This document shows positions 1 through 11,858 of a stretch of 64,000 bases of DNA, in pieces. The notes below the pieces were generated by a model. That model was not told the origin of the DNA, made no database searches, and saw only the letters and a program-made list of their open reading frames with translations. The stretch's first letter is position 1; the number at the start of each line of letters is the position of its first letter. Source of the stretch: Oscheius sp. JU75 (Eukaryota; Nematoda; Chromadorea; Rhabditida; Rhabditidae). The translations under genes were made by a program, and so were the position numbers. The DNA is taken from NCBI GenBank assembly GCA_037178855.1, contig JASJZC010000005.1, positions 9,610,001-9,674,000 on the forward strand, written 5' to 3'.

Positions 1-20
1 TACGTGGATAAATGGTACAA

Positions 21-1086
21 CTAACAACTTGGGTCATCATTGTATCCACAGCTAGCGTGCATTACACAAGAAGTGGACGTGTTGGTTGCCAAATCCCAAG
101 GATACATGCGGAAGACACGCGGGAAACCGTTCCAGATATCGTTTCTTCCGGACATTGATACCACGTTGAACAGTACGTTGGGCATGCTACTATTGATAAC
201 ATTTGCAGCAGCCTGGATATCGGAGGTGTTCCTGAATAAAATTTCATAACTCATTCTATTAAAAAAAAAAGAGGGGAGTCGAGGCAGTACGGAAGAGACA
301 CCGCTGTAGAATTTCAATGTTTTTTCACACTGGCAACGTCAAAAATGTTTAGGATTTTCCTGGCGAAACTAATTTATTACGTAATGACTCTATAACAATG
401 ACGCCTATAAAATGCCAACGAACAGTTATACCCAGACGAACTGATAACAACTGACAATGAGCTCGTGAAATTCACTTAGGGGATCAGTAGCAGAACACTT
501 TCAGCGATGTAAGATAAGACAAATGGGCTCAAGAAGATGAACTTACGTAGAAGCCGTGAATAGTACGATCTCAAAATAAGGTATGTCCATGAAGTCGTTG
601 TAGTCGATAACGATCCGTTGCAGAAAGCTGGATATAAAAGTAAGCAGATGTTTTAAGATCTACTGTACCGCGCCAAACTAAACGGTTTATTGGCGTTGAA
701 GACATTGTACACATCGTTGAGTTCATCGCACAGCACAGGATAGAATGAGGTGATCGGGGTCTGATACAGCGTCGTACTCGCGACACCGCCAAAAGTGATT
801 CCAACTTCCTGCCCGCGGGCCAGGCTCGGAAGCAGATTGTCGAAGATATAATTGTTTATCTTCAAAGCATCCTAACTGTCTATTAAAAGCTAAGGCCTAC
901 TATGGTAGCGTCGTTCGGAGCAATTGTGTCAGAGACATCAAAGGCGAACAGCGTCGGATATCTGCATTGTTGAGTGACGATAGGTTTTTGAGTTGGACAC
1001 TGTCTGAATGCAGAAGTTGTGTAGACAGAAGTTGCAGCTATTGTGACAAGAATGACGGGGAGGTGCATCTCGGAGGAGAGAAACAA
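21..1086 (-). CDS. Secreted protein with a probable von Willebrand factor A (VWA) fold, 234 aa
   Basis: Four exons join in one frame: 1086-901, 871-669, 627-547 and 255-21, ending at TAG. Residues 1-26 look like a signal peptide (MHLPVILVTIAATS core, cut near TTSA); a second Met lies six residues in. After it comes FAFDVSDT, which fits the first VWA strand with a partial metal-site motif (DxS-T instead of DxSxS). A GITFGG strand follows, then EIVLFTAST and DIQAAANVIN, as in the second half of VWA domains. It is probably extracellular. All splice phases agree (0, 2, 2). The first intron would be only 29 bp, which is very short, so that junction is the weakest. The VWA call rests on motif order, not on a search; the function is unknown. 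Confidence 0.5.
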
Positions 1087-1205
1087 AAGTCCTCTGGCCT
1101 CTTATCAAGGACAGCTTTATGGAGGTCTTATCTCGGAAACAATCCGTATGACTGTGTTCCGACAATAGCAAATGGCTGAAGAGGACGGAAACCTTTGGGA
1201 GGCAT

Positions 1206-1526
1206 TTAGCCCGAGTAGTCCAAGGGTGGAGGTTTCTTGGTTTCGGGGGTCCATTCCTGGTCCTGATCCGCCAAATTATAGAAAGAGGGAATTTTTTCGT
1301 ACACTTTGAGTTTACTTTAGTGATGGCCTTGGGAAGAAAATAGTGGAACAATGACAAGAATGAGGTAAAGATAATCCGAATTGGCTATCAGCGCGACGGT
1401 ATTGTCCACTGCGGTGTGGATGAGAGTACGCTCTCCAGACACTGCTGCAATAAAGAGGTCGTATGCGTCAAGGGTATGTATTTCGATTTTTCTCGCCACG
1501 TGATCCCATCCTCCTGGCCTCCGCTT
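1206..1526 (-). CDS. Last two exons of an unidentified gene
   Basis: The exon at 1526-1430 follows a cccag acceptor and ends at C|GTACTC. The exon at 1303-1206 closes with TAA. Together they keep frame (phase 1) and give WDHVARKIEIHTLDAYDLF, then AAVSGE, then a hydrophilic tail with YEKIPSFYNLADQDQEW and a proline-rich end (KKPPPLDYSG). I do not recognise the family. The gene ends 120 bp upstream of the VWA-like gene on the same strand, so the two may be co-transcribed. The upstream exons were not found; the next kilobase shows no convincing coding sequence. An alternative reading runs the first exon through into a hydrophobic stretch near 1350. Confidence 0.3.
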
Positions 1527-2565
1527 CTGGGATAGGGTAGTGTTATCTTAAATAGTGTGGGTTACCGTCATAATGGCCTGGAAAAGTGGTAGTTGAAAAT
1601 ACCACTTGGCAGAGATGACACGTTAAGCAATGTGCATTACCAACTCATCTGCTACAGGATCTGGCTTGCTGTAAAGATAGTTGATAAGAATCTCTTAGGG
1701 CTTCTGGAAGATGCACATAAAACACTTTTTGATTTGATTTAATTATCATATACTTTCTATATGTCGCAACATGCTAGTCTTCCAAATATCGGTGCTCATC
1801 CATACTTCTCCTAACTGAGCTGTGAATTAGTCTCTCCATCTGCACTTCCGTCTACCAGACAATTTTCTTCTCCTCCACGGTCTCCAATTTGTGAGGCATT
1901 TCGTCCATCTAACGTCTTTCATACTCGCTATCTCCCTGGCCTAGTTCTACTTCCTTTTTGCCCATTCTTTTCTAATATCTGGTAGTTTGACAATTTTTTT
2001 GAGCCATTCATTACTTTGTCAGCCGAGGAGAGTACTGCAACCATTCTTCGCATCTTCTTTCGTTGTGCTGTCTTCAACTTCGTAAGATCCTTTTCTCGGT
2101 GGCACCAGATGGCACGTCCAACAGTCATAGAAGAGAAAACGGGGACGTCTTCCCACCGTCTCAAATAAGGAAGACGTCGATGTCGAGAATTAAGGCGAGT
2201 AATAAGCCCGCCAATTGAGTTAAAAGGGATTCATTGTAGGGCAGTCTAGGTACAAACAATATGCTAATTATATCGTTTGTACTACAATATCTAACATTTG
2301 CTTCAGATCCATGTACCTAGACTGACTGAATGCACATCTTATTATCTAGGTATTGTCCCGAGCCCCCGAATAAAGAAATTTTGTTACAAAAACTCTGTAT
2401 TCATTCACGGCACCCGTAGCAAGTAAATAAGATGGGAAAACATAGTCAAATATGCAGCGAAAACAGCAAACAATGGGGGAAATATTACAAACATTTTGAG
2501 CCTAACAAATTGAGGAGATAGTAGGATAACCAAGTGACATACAAGGCAGTCAATAAAAAAGGAAT
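1527..2565. other. Intergenic stretch without a recognisable gene
   Basis: No exon with good splice sites or a known domain was found on either strand. A minus-strand open stretch at 1928-2164 is basic and low in complexity and has no supporting splice signals. A small foldback at 2228-2336 is listed separately. Confidence 0.4.
2228..2336. repeat. Small imperfect foldback
   Basis: CAGTCTAGGTAC near 2243 is matched in inverted orientation by GTACCTAGACTG near 2315, with weaker pairing outward (ttcat/gaatg) and inward (acaaac/gtttgt). It resembles a short non-autonomous element. Confidence 0.5.
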
Positions 2566-5500
2566 CTAAGCTTTCCTGCAGGCCTGATTGAGTCGAAGAG
2601 TCATTTGCTTGAAGTTGCGCAAATTGCCAATCTCGCGGAACATGGCGGCGACCATCGGGCTGTCACCTCGTTCTTCTATTCCGATCACGCTTCTAGATAC
2701 TTTTTTATGAAGGAAAGTGGGAAAAAGTGCCTGGTCTCGGTGGGGAACTGCTTGGCGAAGAAGAAGAGCACCTCGGCCAGAGCTTCGACTGTCGTTCGCA
2801 TCAGCTCGCTTTGGACTCGGATGAAGATGTGCTGAAGAAAGTGGCTTAATAAGAGACTAATGATAGAAAAGCGCACGATTTGACCAGTATTTAGGATTCA
2901 GGGGGCTCAAAGTTTCAAAAGACGTAAACAGAAAAGGCAATAGGAGATCGTCTGTGCCTCTGAAACTGATTTTAGATAAGTTTTCGGTAAAAGATTTTGT
3001 AAGCCTAAGATTTATAAAAGGAAGAGGATCGATAACTGCCAACAAAAGTAATGACAATGCATTGCTCGACGGACCGAAGCAGTCAAAATTAGAATTAGTG
3101 AGTGCAGTTCTGAATCTGGGGACAGTATACTTACTGTTTCCAGATCCAGAATTTCCCGAGCCAGTATCTCGCTCTTTTTTTGATTGGGTTTCTAACGTTT
3201 GTATCCAATCTAATAGCAGTGTTTCGATATTCTTTTCTTGCCTCTCCAACTGCATTTCTTGACACTTTTTCCGGCCAACAAATCGAAACAAGAGCTTAGT
3301 TATTGTGATATTTCCAGCTTCAAAACCTTTTCAGGAACTCTCAGCAAAACAAGATTATCTTCCTGTCATGAATTAACAAACTTGAGGGTCAGCTTAAACA
3401 TGGCTAATTTCGAAAAATAGTTCATACCTGCCCCTTTAGCAAGTGTCTATTTGCTTCTTTTCACGTCAAAAATACTACTTTATGAGCTCACACAAAACAC
3501 CGAATTCCTCTCTTCAATTTCCAGAAAATCGTAGTCTTTAAGAGACCGAGCTCAGAGCAGCGCCGCTCATATTTTCACAAAACTACTGTTCAATTTTCAA
3601 ACCACTCACCTTCACAAGCGGTGTACCATTCTCCGCCAGCAGTCCCCTCGAGACCTCATCTCCAAAAGACGTCGTCTGTGTGGCAATCTGGGCCAGTACC
3701 TGGGAGCCGACTCGGACCACATTGGGCTCACTGCTCGAAATCATGGCCTAAATTGTCGTATTTCCTTCAAAAATATGTGGAAAACATACATTTCCAGCCA
3801 CGTGGATGGCATTGTTGACCATTTGGACAAAGAGCGGCTCATTAAGATGGATCGCCTTCCAGTTCTTTTTGAAAACGTGATACATTAGGCCGAGCCATTC
3901 CTCGAGGTCCTTGTGGTCCTGATTCTGGGAGAAGAGCACGAACCATCGGGCTATGGCCTCGGCGAGAGCTGGAGCGGACTGAGTTCGGGCATAGGTCTAA
4001 ATTTTGAAACTTATTCCAAACGAGAATGGGAAAAGGTACCAGGACGGTAGATTTGGCGAGACTACAGCTGGAGGAGGAGTTTGTGAGCAGGGAGAGATCG
4101 ATGATTTCGGCCACGAAAGGGAAGACATTGTTGATGCTTGGTGAGTCGTCGGAGAAACTGCACACGGCGGAGAGGACGGCTTCGCAGACCTGGAAGATGT
4201 GGATTTCGAAATAGAAAAGTAATGGAAAATGACCAAACAACAATGTTTTTCTAAAAAACTTTGGAACTGACTCTACTCATCTAACAATTCGTGTAAACTT
4301 GGGAGAATTAGGGTAGGAAATGTCGGTGAGTTCGCTATGTTTCTGAGTAAGAAGAAAAATTCAGTGCGCCTATCTCATTTCTTCTTTGTATCAACGTATC
4401 TACTCGTGAACGTACCCTATCTCCAATCGCTCTTGCAGCTCCCTGATTTGCCAAAATGCTCCGGAAGACTGGGACAGCTTGTTGAAGGATCAGCGTCACC
4501 GGTGTCTCGGCCGCTGTGCTCTCTGAAACACTTATTTTACCCATAAGGCGACCTTTAATGCCACTTTTCGCCATTCTGTTCATTTTGAGATCCACTTGCC
4601 TCTTAAATTGCAGCGTAATTTGGTGATTCTCCTTGGATTTTCCACTTTCCAATACGTTTGTATACAGTCAAAGGTGAATTATTAAATTACGCTGTATTTG
4701 GCGGGCAAATGGCTCTCAAAATGATGCTTTTTAAAAGGACAGGCAAGCATAAAACATTTAAAAAAACCGACTTCTCTGCTTATTATTCAGCGTGCTGAAG
4801 AGGCTGGAGAAGATGTTGATCTGGAACTGTTTCCTTCTCAGATCCTCCTCCGTCAAGAGATCCGTCACCGTCAAATCCTGCACCTGGCTGGCGATCATTT
4901 TCTGCACAATTTCCTGAAAAAGAAAAAGACATCATATACCTCAAAAATGACGCTAAACCATAACTTCTCCAGTCTCCTTGGTCGAGAGGACGTATCCGAT
5001 GCATTTCAGGGCAATCAGTCTCAATTTTGGCGAGTTTGAGCTGTCCATAAAGAAGTTGTAGCACTTTTCGGAGATTTCGGCACCGACTTCGGCAAAGAGC
5101 TGCCCATTTCGGGTACAGACAATGTTTTCTAGGGCTAGGAGGGCATCGGAGGCACAGACGGGACGATCCACGTAAGGCAGAATGATCTTGACCACGTAGT
5201 TTTGGAGCGCGAGAGCCTGAAAATGGAATGGATTAGGAAGAATAATGTCAGTTTCAGGCAATTATCTAGTCTACAGGTAATCTACACTGTCTACGGCGAA
5301 TAGGCTACTGCCGAGAAGGAGCCAGAGGGACCATCCATCCACCAAGCGTCCTGTCGTCGCAAAACGAGGGTAACCGGAACAAAATACTGAAACCTTGGTC
5401 AGAAAGATCTTGTCAAGGGTTGTCTTGTCACGGTTAAGACTAGACAGGCCATCTCTAACGTTCTTCAAGGTTGCAAGTAGCAGGAACCTTGGTGGGCGGA

Positions 5501-8500
5501 TGGTTACTCCAGTTCACTCTCTCCCTCCTCTCGGCAGTAGCAGCTACTTTCTTCCTGGTCTCCAGCGACAACTACACAGGCTTCTACAGCGCGACTTCTG
5601 CATCAGAGACAAAATCCTGCCTCGGTGGACTACTAGAACTGCCCAGAAAAGCACAAGAAACTGTGGGTTCAGTTCCAACGACAGGACAGGTGGTGGAACA
5701 CGGACTCTCGGATCTCTACCAACAGTAGCTGCTACCGTCTTTCAACTGCTCCTACACTCTTCTTCTGCTACTACTTTTGAAGGAGAGCAACACGCGCTTC
5801 TTCAACAATCTGCTGCCAGTCGGGATTTCGCCCTAGAAGAAGAGGTCAAGCTGGGAATTACCCGGAAGAAGACATAGATGTCGACCACTATGCGACCAAT
5901 AGAAGATAAGATCGGAGATGGAATGATCTGAGAGACAAGATGAATGTCCTGAAACTGTCCAGAAGTGCACAACAAGGTATTTGGCAGCCTGTGGGTTCAA
6001 TTACAAAGACTGGACCCTTGGTGCAGGGTTCGTCAGTCTGGCTCTCTCTATGGACAGTCACAACTACCGTCCCCGTTCTACTGCAACCTACTTGCTGCCG
6101 TACTTCTCTTCTCCTTTTGGGACAACAGCATGGAATTGTACGGCAATCTCCCGCAAGTCCAACACATGTCCCAAAAGATTTTTCTTTGGCCGAGACTACC
6201 ACGTCAATGGATTCTAGGATACGGGAAAGGAGATCATGTCAATCTTTGTTTACAAGAAGTAGGGAAATAGGGAAAAATAGCTAGAACACTCATATCTCTA
6301 GACTGCTTTTCTTTCAACCGTCTTCTTCCGTTTTACCTTCTTTTCAAAAATGCCTTATACATTTTTCTGCAATCGTATAAATTTTCTGTTGCAAATGCTT
6401 TGATCTCAATAACCATATTTCCTTCTGGTCATACTGTATTGAATCCCCGCTCATGCGTAGCATTGCGTACCTGCTCACGCTATTTTCACCTCCCCAATTC
6501 TAGTCAGAAATTGTATGTTGGATTTCCCGAGCAGCGCTTACGGTTTGATTTATTACTTCGATTATTGTTTTCTGCCTTGAGATAAACTTGGATAGTTATT
6601 TTAAGTGTCTCTGTCACTTCTTTTCCAGGAAAGACCTCCTTTTTCCGTCGACATTTGTATCGAGAGTTCTGCTTGGAATTCTTTCGTCGGCTCATCCTGG
6701 TAGATTATTCACTGTCTACCATTTTACGTCTAAGCATAACATTCGACGTTTTATGTGAAAAACCAGCCAAATCTCCACCCAAAAAGTGATATAAGGCAAG
6801 CTTACATTATCGTGTGCCTGAATCAGATGAGCCAGAGCAACAAAAAGCTGCATCATCGTGCATCCCAGCCTATCGCAATCTCTTCCCGTCGGCACGGTGG
6901 TCAGTTCCGTGCACAGTTCCAAACACTGACATATCGGGATATACTGTTCTTCGCTCAAGTAATCTGCGACTAGAGACCAGAAGTAGAGCACGCATTCTGT
7001 CCTTAAATTGAATTTTTATGACAAAAGAATGGAAAAGAACCTGCAGATGTCTCCCTGCTGAATAGCCTGACCGAGTTGACTGTTGAGGAAGAGCATCGTA
7101 TCGTTGCCGACGATGTAGAAGGCATCCACGGGGATCTCACTTCGACTTTTGCGGTATCTGAAACATTATAAATGTTTTTATGTAACAAGAAAATTGGCTA
7201 AACTGTACCAAGGAATGATGTAAATGGGAGAGGTTTCTTCATGCCTCCGGTTAGTTTTTTGGCTAGCCGGAGCCATAATGAAACCAGAACACCCAAAACT
7301 TATATATGGCCGGAATCGTGACCATTTAGTATGTTTATCAGTGGGAATCTGTATCTACCCGTTTATAGCCCTCTGGTAAGAATGTGGGAAGTTACTAGGA
7401 CTTCGCACATTCTTACCAGAGGCCTATAAACGGAACTGGAAGTCAACGACTTCTAACAACATTTTCGAACCCTACAATCTTCTGCAAATTAAGTGCTACA
7501 ACTTTGCAGAATGTTACAAACTGGAACCTGAAATTTTGAGTCTAAAATTAAGAAATTTGCCGAGCATTAGTAAGAAACTTCAGTGAAGGTGTTCGACTTG
7601 AAGACTTGCTCTCCTATTTTTACCAGCGGGCTATAAACGGCTAGATACTGATTCCGCCTGCTAAACATATGAATGGTTACGATTCCGGCCAATCTCTACT
7701 ATCTAAAGCGCGATGGTTTCTGTGGCGGACTCTGTTTCTTTGTTTGTCTGTTTGTTTGTTTGTTTGTCCGTGGCCACGAAACAGAAGCGAGACAATTAGT
7801 TGTCCAAAAGTTTTGTTGTTCAAAACCAGTTATTGCCTAAATTGGTTGACAAGTCAACTTTGGGTGCGCTATAGAACTTGACTTTTTTCACAGTGGAGCC
7901 ACTGAGAGATTTCTCTAACTACGAAGCGGCGCAGCCGCCAATGTAAACTGATGGCAAAAGAATGGCGAAGCCATCGAAGACGTCGTCTGTCATGGTGTTC
8001 GCACAATTGCATGTCAAAACTAATACCCAATAAAGTTGACAAGCAAAGGCCAAAGGGCTGCGAAGCTGCCGCCGGCAGCTGGTTATAAGCTATAGCAGAG
8101 TTTTCGATGTCTTGGTTTCTTAATGCCCCCCAAATAAGACGGTCTTATGCACGTTCCTGTCTTTGAATAACCATCCGAGCATGGTGGAGTCAATTGCAAG
8201 CAAAAAATGGGCAGATTTTACTATAGTTAAAGAAGTTGATAATCTGAGCATAATTTGGATATGACAAACTGAAATTTTACAACCATTATCTCTTTTGTTT
8301 CCTACACATGCATTCTGTTGGTGTCCATTGATAGATTTTTTTCACCCTCATAAAGTCACAGAAACATAAGGAAAACTCACATCGAGAACATCTCTCTCTG
8401 CTCCTTGTCCATCTCCTCGTACTCTACCAAGGCCGGATAGGACATCTTAGTGCAGGCTTCCTGTAGCACCTGGCTGTACATCGGCTTCACGGCGTCTATT

Positions 8501-11500
8501 ACCTCAAAATCTTACTTTTTATACACCTTTTATACATCTAATAAGTCCGAAAATAGCAACTTACAGCATGAATCTTCGCGTCATTTGCAGACTTCATTTC
8601 CATGAGACTTTCGCGCAAAAAAGTCCAAAAAATGGCGGGGAGATCGGAGACGCGCTCATCGACAGGATAGCGGCCTGGCCAGTTCGAGAGCGAGGTGAGC
8701 ATTGAGCAGATTTCACTGTAATTTTTTTTTATTATCCCCGAGGGAAAGATCAAAATTACATGAGACTAGTAGAGCCGCGATTGACTCTCAGATCGCGAAT
8801 CAGATTCGGCACTGCGCGCTCGGAAAGACGACAGACGGCCGCTATTAGGGTACAGGCTTCGTCGCTGTCACTGTCCTCACGAAGCTCGGTCTCGATTTTC
8901 TAGAAAGAAGCGAGTAAACCTTGGAAATGAGAAGGTTCCGGCGGGATACCTACAGGTCGGCTCATAAACACAGCTAGGTAGTAGCCACAAGCCAATTTTA
9001 CTCTTGCTCTTCCCGAACTATTGAATATTCTATTAGACCTGTCCCAAACAAACCGAACAAACACTCTGTTCTCCTGCTTGCTAGAGCAGCTTTCACAAAT
9101 GCAAAAAAGTGACGACAACGGACAACAATCCGATTCATTTACCGTTGGTAAACTGTCGCTGTTCTTTTCTGAACTACGGACCCGTCTTACGACCCATCGT
9201 TTTCATTTCGTTTTCTGGTATCTATCTTTACCATTCTGGAACTGTCAAATTGAATTTAATGATTTTCTCTTATCGTCATCGTTGCTTCAGAATCTAGAAG
9301 AAACCAATAATCGAAATTTTGATTTAGATTCTCTAAACAGGACCAAGCCTCTAGTCATTTGCCATCTCGTACCAATGTCACTTGTTACTCTATAGCACTT
9401 TAGGAACTCCAATCCCTCGCTCTCATATTCTGAGCTCAACCTAATGAATGTCAACTTTACAGAGTACCTGAACTGTTACTAGTAAAGATCTCGAGAAAAA
9501 AAAAGATAGACGAACCTTAACTGTAACTTTGGTAATATAGCCGCAAATGTCCAGGACGAGCTGTTCTAGGTTACTCAGCTCCTCGTTATCTGCCAGAATA
9601 TTGAGTAGATTGGTCAACGCGGCGTTGTCGTCCGTCACAGCCCCGAAAACATTGCTCAAGACGTCTGTCCACTGCTGTAGACCGATTCCGGGCAGCTGGA
9701 CCCATCTCTCGACACATTCCACGGCCGCCTGTCGAAGTGACGCATCAGTCTCTCGAGCATTGAGAACGGTCTTGATCACGAGAATAATTTCCTGAGAATT
9801 TGGTCTTTTTGAATAGGAAAGAGGCTAAGGAACCTCAGAAATGCGATGGAGTTCCGTCTTGAGGACACTTCTTTGGGTCAGAGGCATGTGGACATGGGAG
9901 AACTCGGCAGCAATCTCGGCCAGGACTCTGAAAACGGCGAAAATTAGTTAATTCGCAAAAAAAATTCGTTTGAGGACGAGGCGGAATAGGAATAATGGAA
10001 TAGGCATTTTTTAGTTGAGCTCGGAATCAGCACTTTGAAACCCTGGGAATTGAGAAAGTTGGCTTCAGAATTGTACCGGCATCAAAATCTAGCTAAAACC
10101 AGCTTTGGGTAGAAAGAGGGAAATGACAAATTTCAACAAATTTCACACCTTCGGTACCAAAATCAGAAAAAGCGAACTGAAAAGAACTTCAGCTTACTGA
10201 ACTTCTGGGACCGTTCAAGCAAGCACTCGAGTCGAGTCAGAGTGTTTTTATCAAAATTTGCCTGATACACCTCTGGCATCATCTTTGCTGGAGATTCATT
10301 CGGGCCCCATCACCTAGTACGAAAATGACGCTGTAGAAGGTAGTTTTCGACAAAAACGCTACACCAGCTTTGCGTCTTTGACTCGGGTGTGGATAAAACT
10401 AGCAAAACAATCAAAGTGAATGTCTACCGTAGCAGCAGCTCCGGCATTCCTGACCACAACATGGTCAGATCCTGAACAGGCTGTGACCAGACATCCGGAA
10501 TGGAGTAGAGAGCCAGTAAGGCCAGCGTCGACTGCAGTTTCTGGATGACGGTGTGGCTTCGACCCGCGGCGGAGCTCGTCAAGTTTTCTATGAGATACTG
10601 CTTCAGGCCGTCCATCTGTTTTTGGCATTTAAATTGATTTAAAAAACGAGATACCAAGTTGGGAGTGGAGATGCATTCGTCGGAGCGATGTTTGACCGTC
10701 TCGTAGAGGGAAATGGCACCAAAAAGTTGGACGGTGGTGCTGTTCTGGCGATCCATCAGTCCAATACAGGAGTTAATCACGTCGGCGCAAGGGAAGGCTG
10801 GAAAATAGGGAACTTTATGATGAAATTTGAGAGCTGTTATGCAGCAAAATACAGCTGAGAAAGGCCTGTATTCAGTCTTCAAAAAGCCCCAGGCGAGTAG
10901 AGTTTGTGTAAAAGCTACCTCACACAAATGTAATTTTCGTGGTTACAAAGCATTTTCAGCATAGCAGCACTTGCCGAACCGTGATTTAAAAGGCTTCTAT
11001 GTGTTCAAAACACAGATGAAGGAAAGAAAATTGCATTGGGATAGTATACAAGGCGATTCAGTGGCTCTTTCACTACATAAACTTGGACGAAAAGCAACGA
11101 AAGCAGTAGCAAATAAACGCGTAAAAACATCTGGTTGCAGGCAGAAAACTAAAGTAACTATACTAATTGGAAAAAGATAAAAAACGACTTGGGTTCGATT
11201 CCGTGCAGGACCTTTTTGTACTTTGACAAAACCTTCAAAATTACGTCCAGGAAGTTATTAAATTATCAGTAGTTGATTGAAAAACCATCATTTCTCACAA
11301 TTGTCTTTTCCCGCGCGTCTTTGTTTTGCGCGCCGAATTCAAAGGGGGACCGGTATACGCTCGTTTTAAATTGCTGAGTTCGCACCAGTTTCCATTGGAT
11401 TAACCAGGTTTATTTAACATGGACGGGGTCTCGAAATCAAGCTGTTTGTGGCTCTTTTTCACGCAAAAACACCTATGATTCCTGCATTTCTATCTTCTCC

Positions 11501-11661
11501 ACACGTCAAAAAGGTGCTGAGAACACCAACTAACCAGTCTTGAAGTCATTGAGCATGTGATCCAGTTCTGCTCTTCTCTCCGTCGTCACCGAGGTGTAGA
11601 ATTCCTCGACGCAGGCCACAACAAGGGCCTGATTGATGCCCTGGTGGCCTCCAGCAGCCAT
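2566..11661 (-). CDS. IPO13: Importin-13 family nuclear transport receptor, 925 aa
   Basis: Eighteen exons: 11661-11535, 10797-10655, 10615-10428, 9927-9834, 9791-9516, 8899-8760, 8715-8565, 8502-8381, 7157-7041, 7001-6806, 5216-4965, 4913-4772, 4522-4416, 4189-4040, 3996-3790, 3747-3610, 2831-2731 and 2692-2566. All phases agree and sum to 926 codons. The product is a HEAT-repeat karyopherin-beta that would carry cargo through nuclear pores under Ran control. Recognisable landmarks are FGAISLYETVKHRSDE near residue 65, NWPGRYPVDERVSDL mid-protein (human PGHYPVNET), ETPVTLILQQAV, and a basic tail like the human C-terminus. Human IPO13 has 963 residues, so the model looks complete; it fits IPO13 better than transportin-3. 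It starts 198 bp after the rpc-2 stop, so it is likely the last gene of an operon-like array. The last intron appears to use a GC donor; the exon 12-13 junction is the least certain. Confidence 0.9.
2693..2730 (-). other. Candidate GC-AG intron (38 bp) in the importin-13 gene
   Basis: Reading straight through from the exon at 2831 hits a stop about 20 codons before the conserved basic tail, which lies in another frame. Splicing CCAG|GCACTT to tatctag restores phase 2 and joins QFPTETR to SVIGIEERG and the expected tail. No GT donor does this. Confidence 0.5.
7300..7693. mobile_element. Nested palindromic (MITE-like) element in importin-13 intron 8
   Basis: The outer arms at about 7300-7380 and 7617-7693 match as inverted copies (ggccggaatcgtgaccat against its complement, then ccgtttatagccc). 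A tighter inner inverted repeat, CCGTTTATAGCCCTCTGGTA at about 7368 and its complement ending about 7435, sits inside the left part. The interior near 7495 carries ctacaactttgcagaatgtt, the core shared with other foldbacks in this window. No coding capacity was seen. Confidence 0.65.
7693..8095. repeat. Dispersed repeat R1, longest copy
   Basis: It runs on from the nested palindrome. It contains ctactatctaaagcgcgatgg, a gtttgtttgtttgt microsatellite, acgaagcggcgcagccgcc, and a right part with gggctgcgaagctgccg. The left part recurs at 36122-36390 and the right part at 24577-24770. No open frame or terminal repeat was identified. Confidence 0.7.
11185..11215 (+). repeat. tRNA-like B-box fragment in importin-13 intron 1
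   Basis: The string gggttcgattccgtgc matches an internal promoter B box and T arm. No convincing A box or acceptor stem lies nearby, so this is a decayed tRNA-derived fragment and not a tRNA gene. Confidence 0.35.
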
Positions 11662-11858
11662 TTTTTGTACTAAAAATAGGCTTCTTCACGATTCAAATTG
11701 AGAAAATTGCTACCAGGAAAACTTGATACATAAAAGGGCGTCTGAAACGCTGTTTCCGCTCGCAAATGAACCAATTACTCGTATTTTTACTCCCAACACG
11801 AAATTTAAATCAATTAACAAGGAAAAAGTAACAAAAATCAACGAAAAATAACAAATCT

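Noticed and set aside
5271..6280. Long open frames in importin-13 intron 10
   Set aside because: They are overlapping plus-strand frames of similar length with serine/threonine-rich content and no motif, consistent with an old repeat.
10359..10420. Apparent extension of importin-13 exon 3 (FIHTRVKDAKLV and stop)
   Set aside because: Splicing exon 3 to 9927 instead restores LLRVLAEIAAEFSHV and the family alignment, so this is intron.
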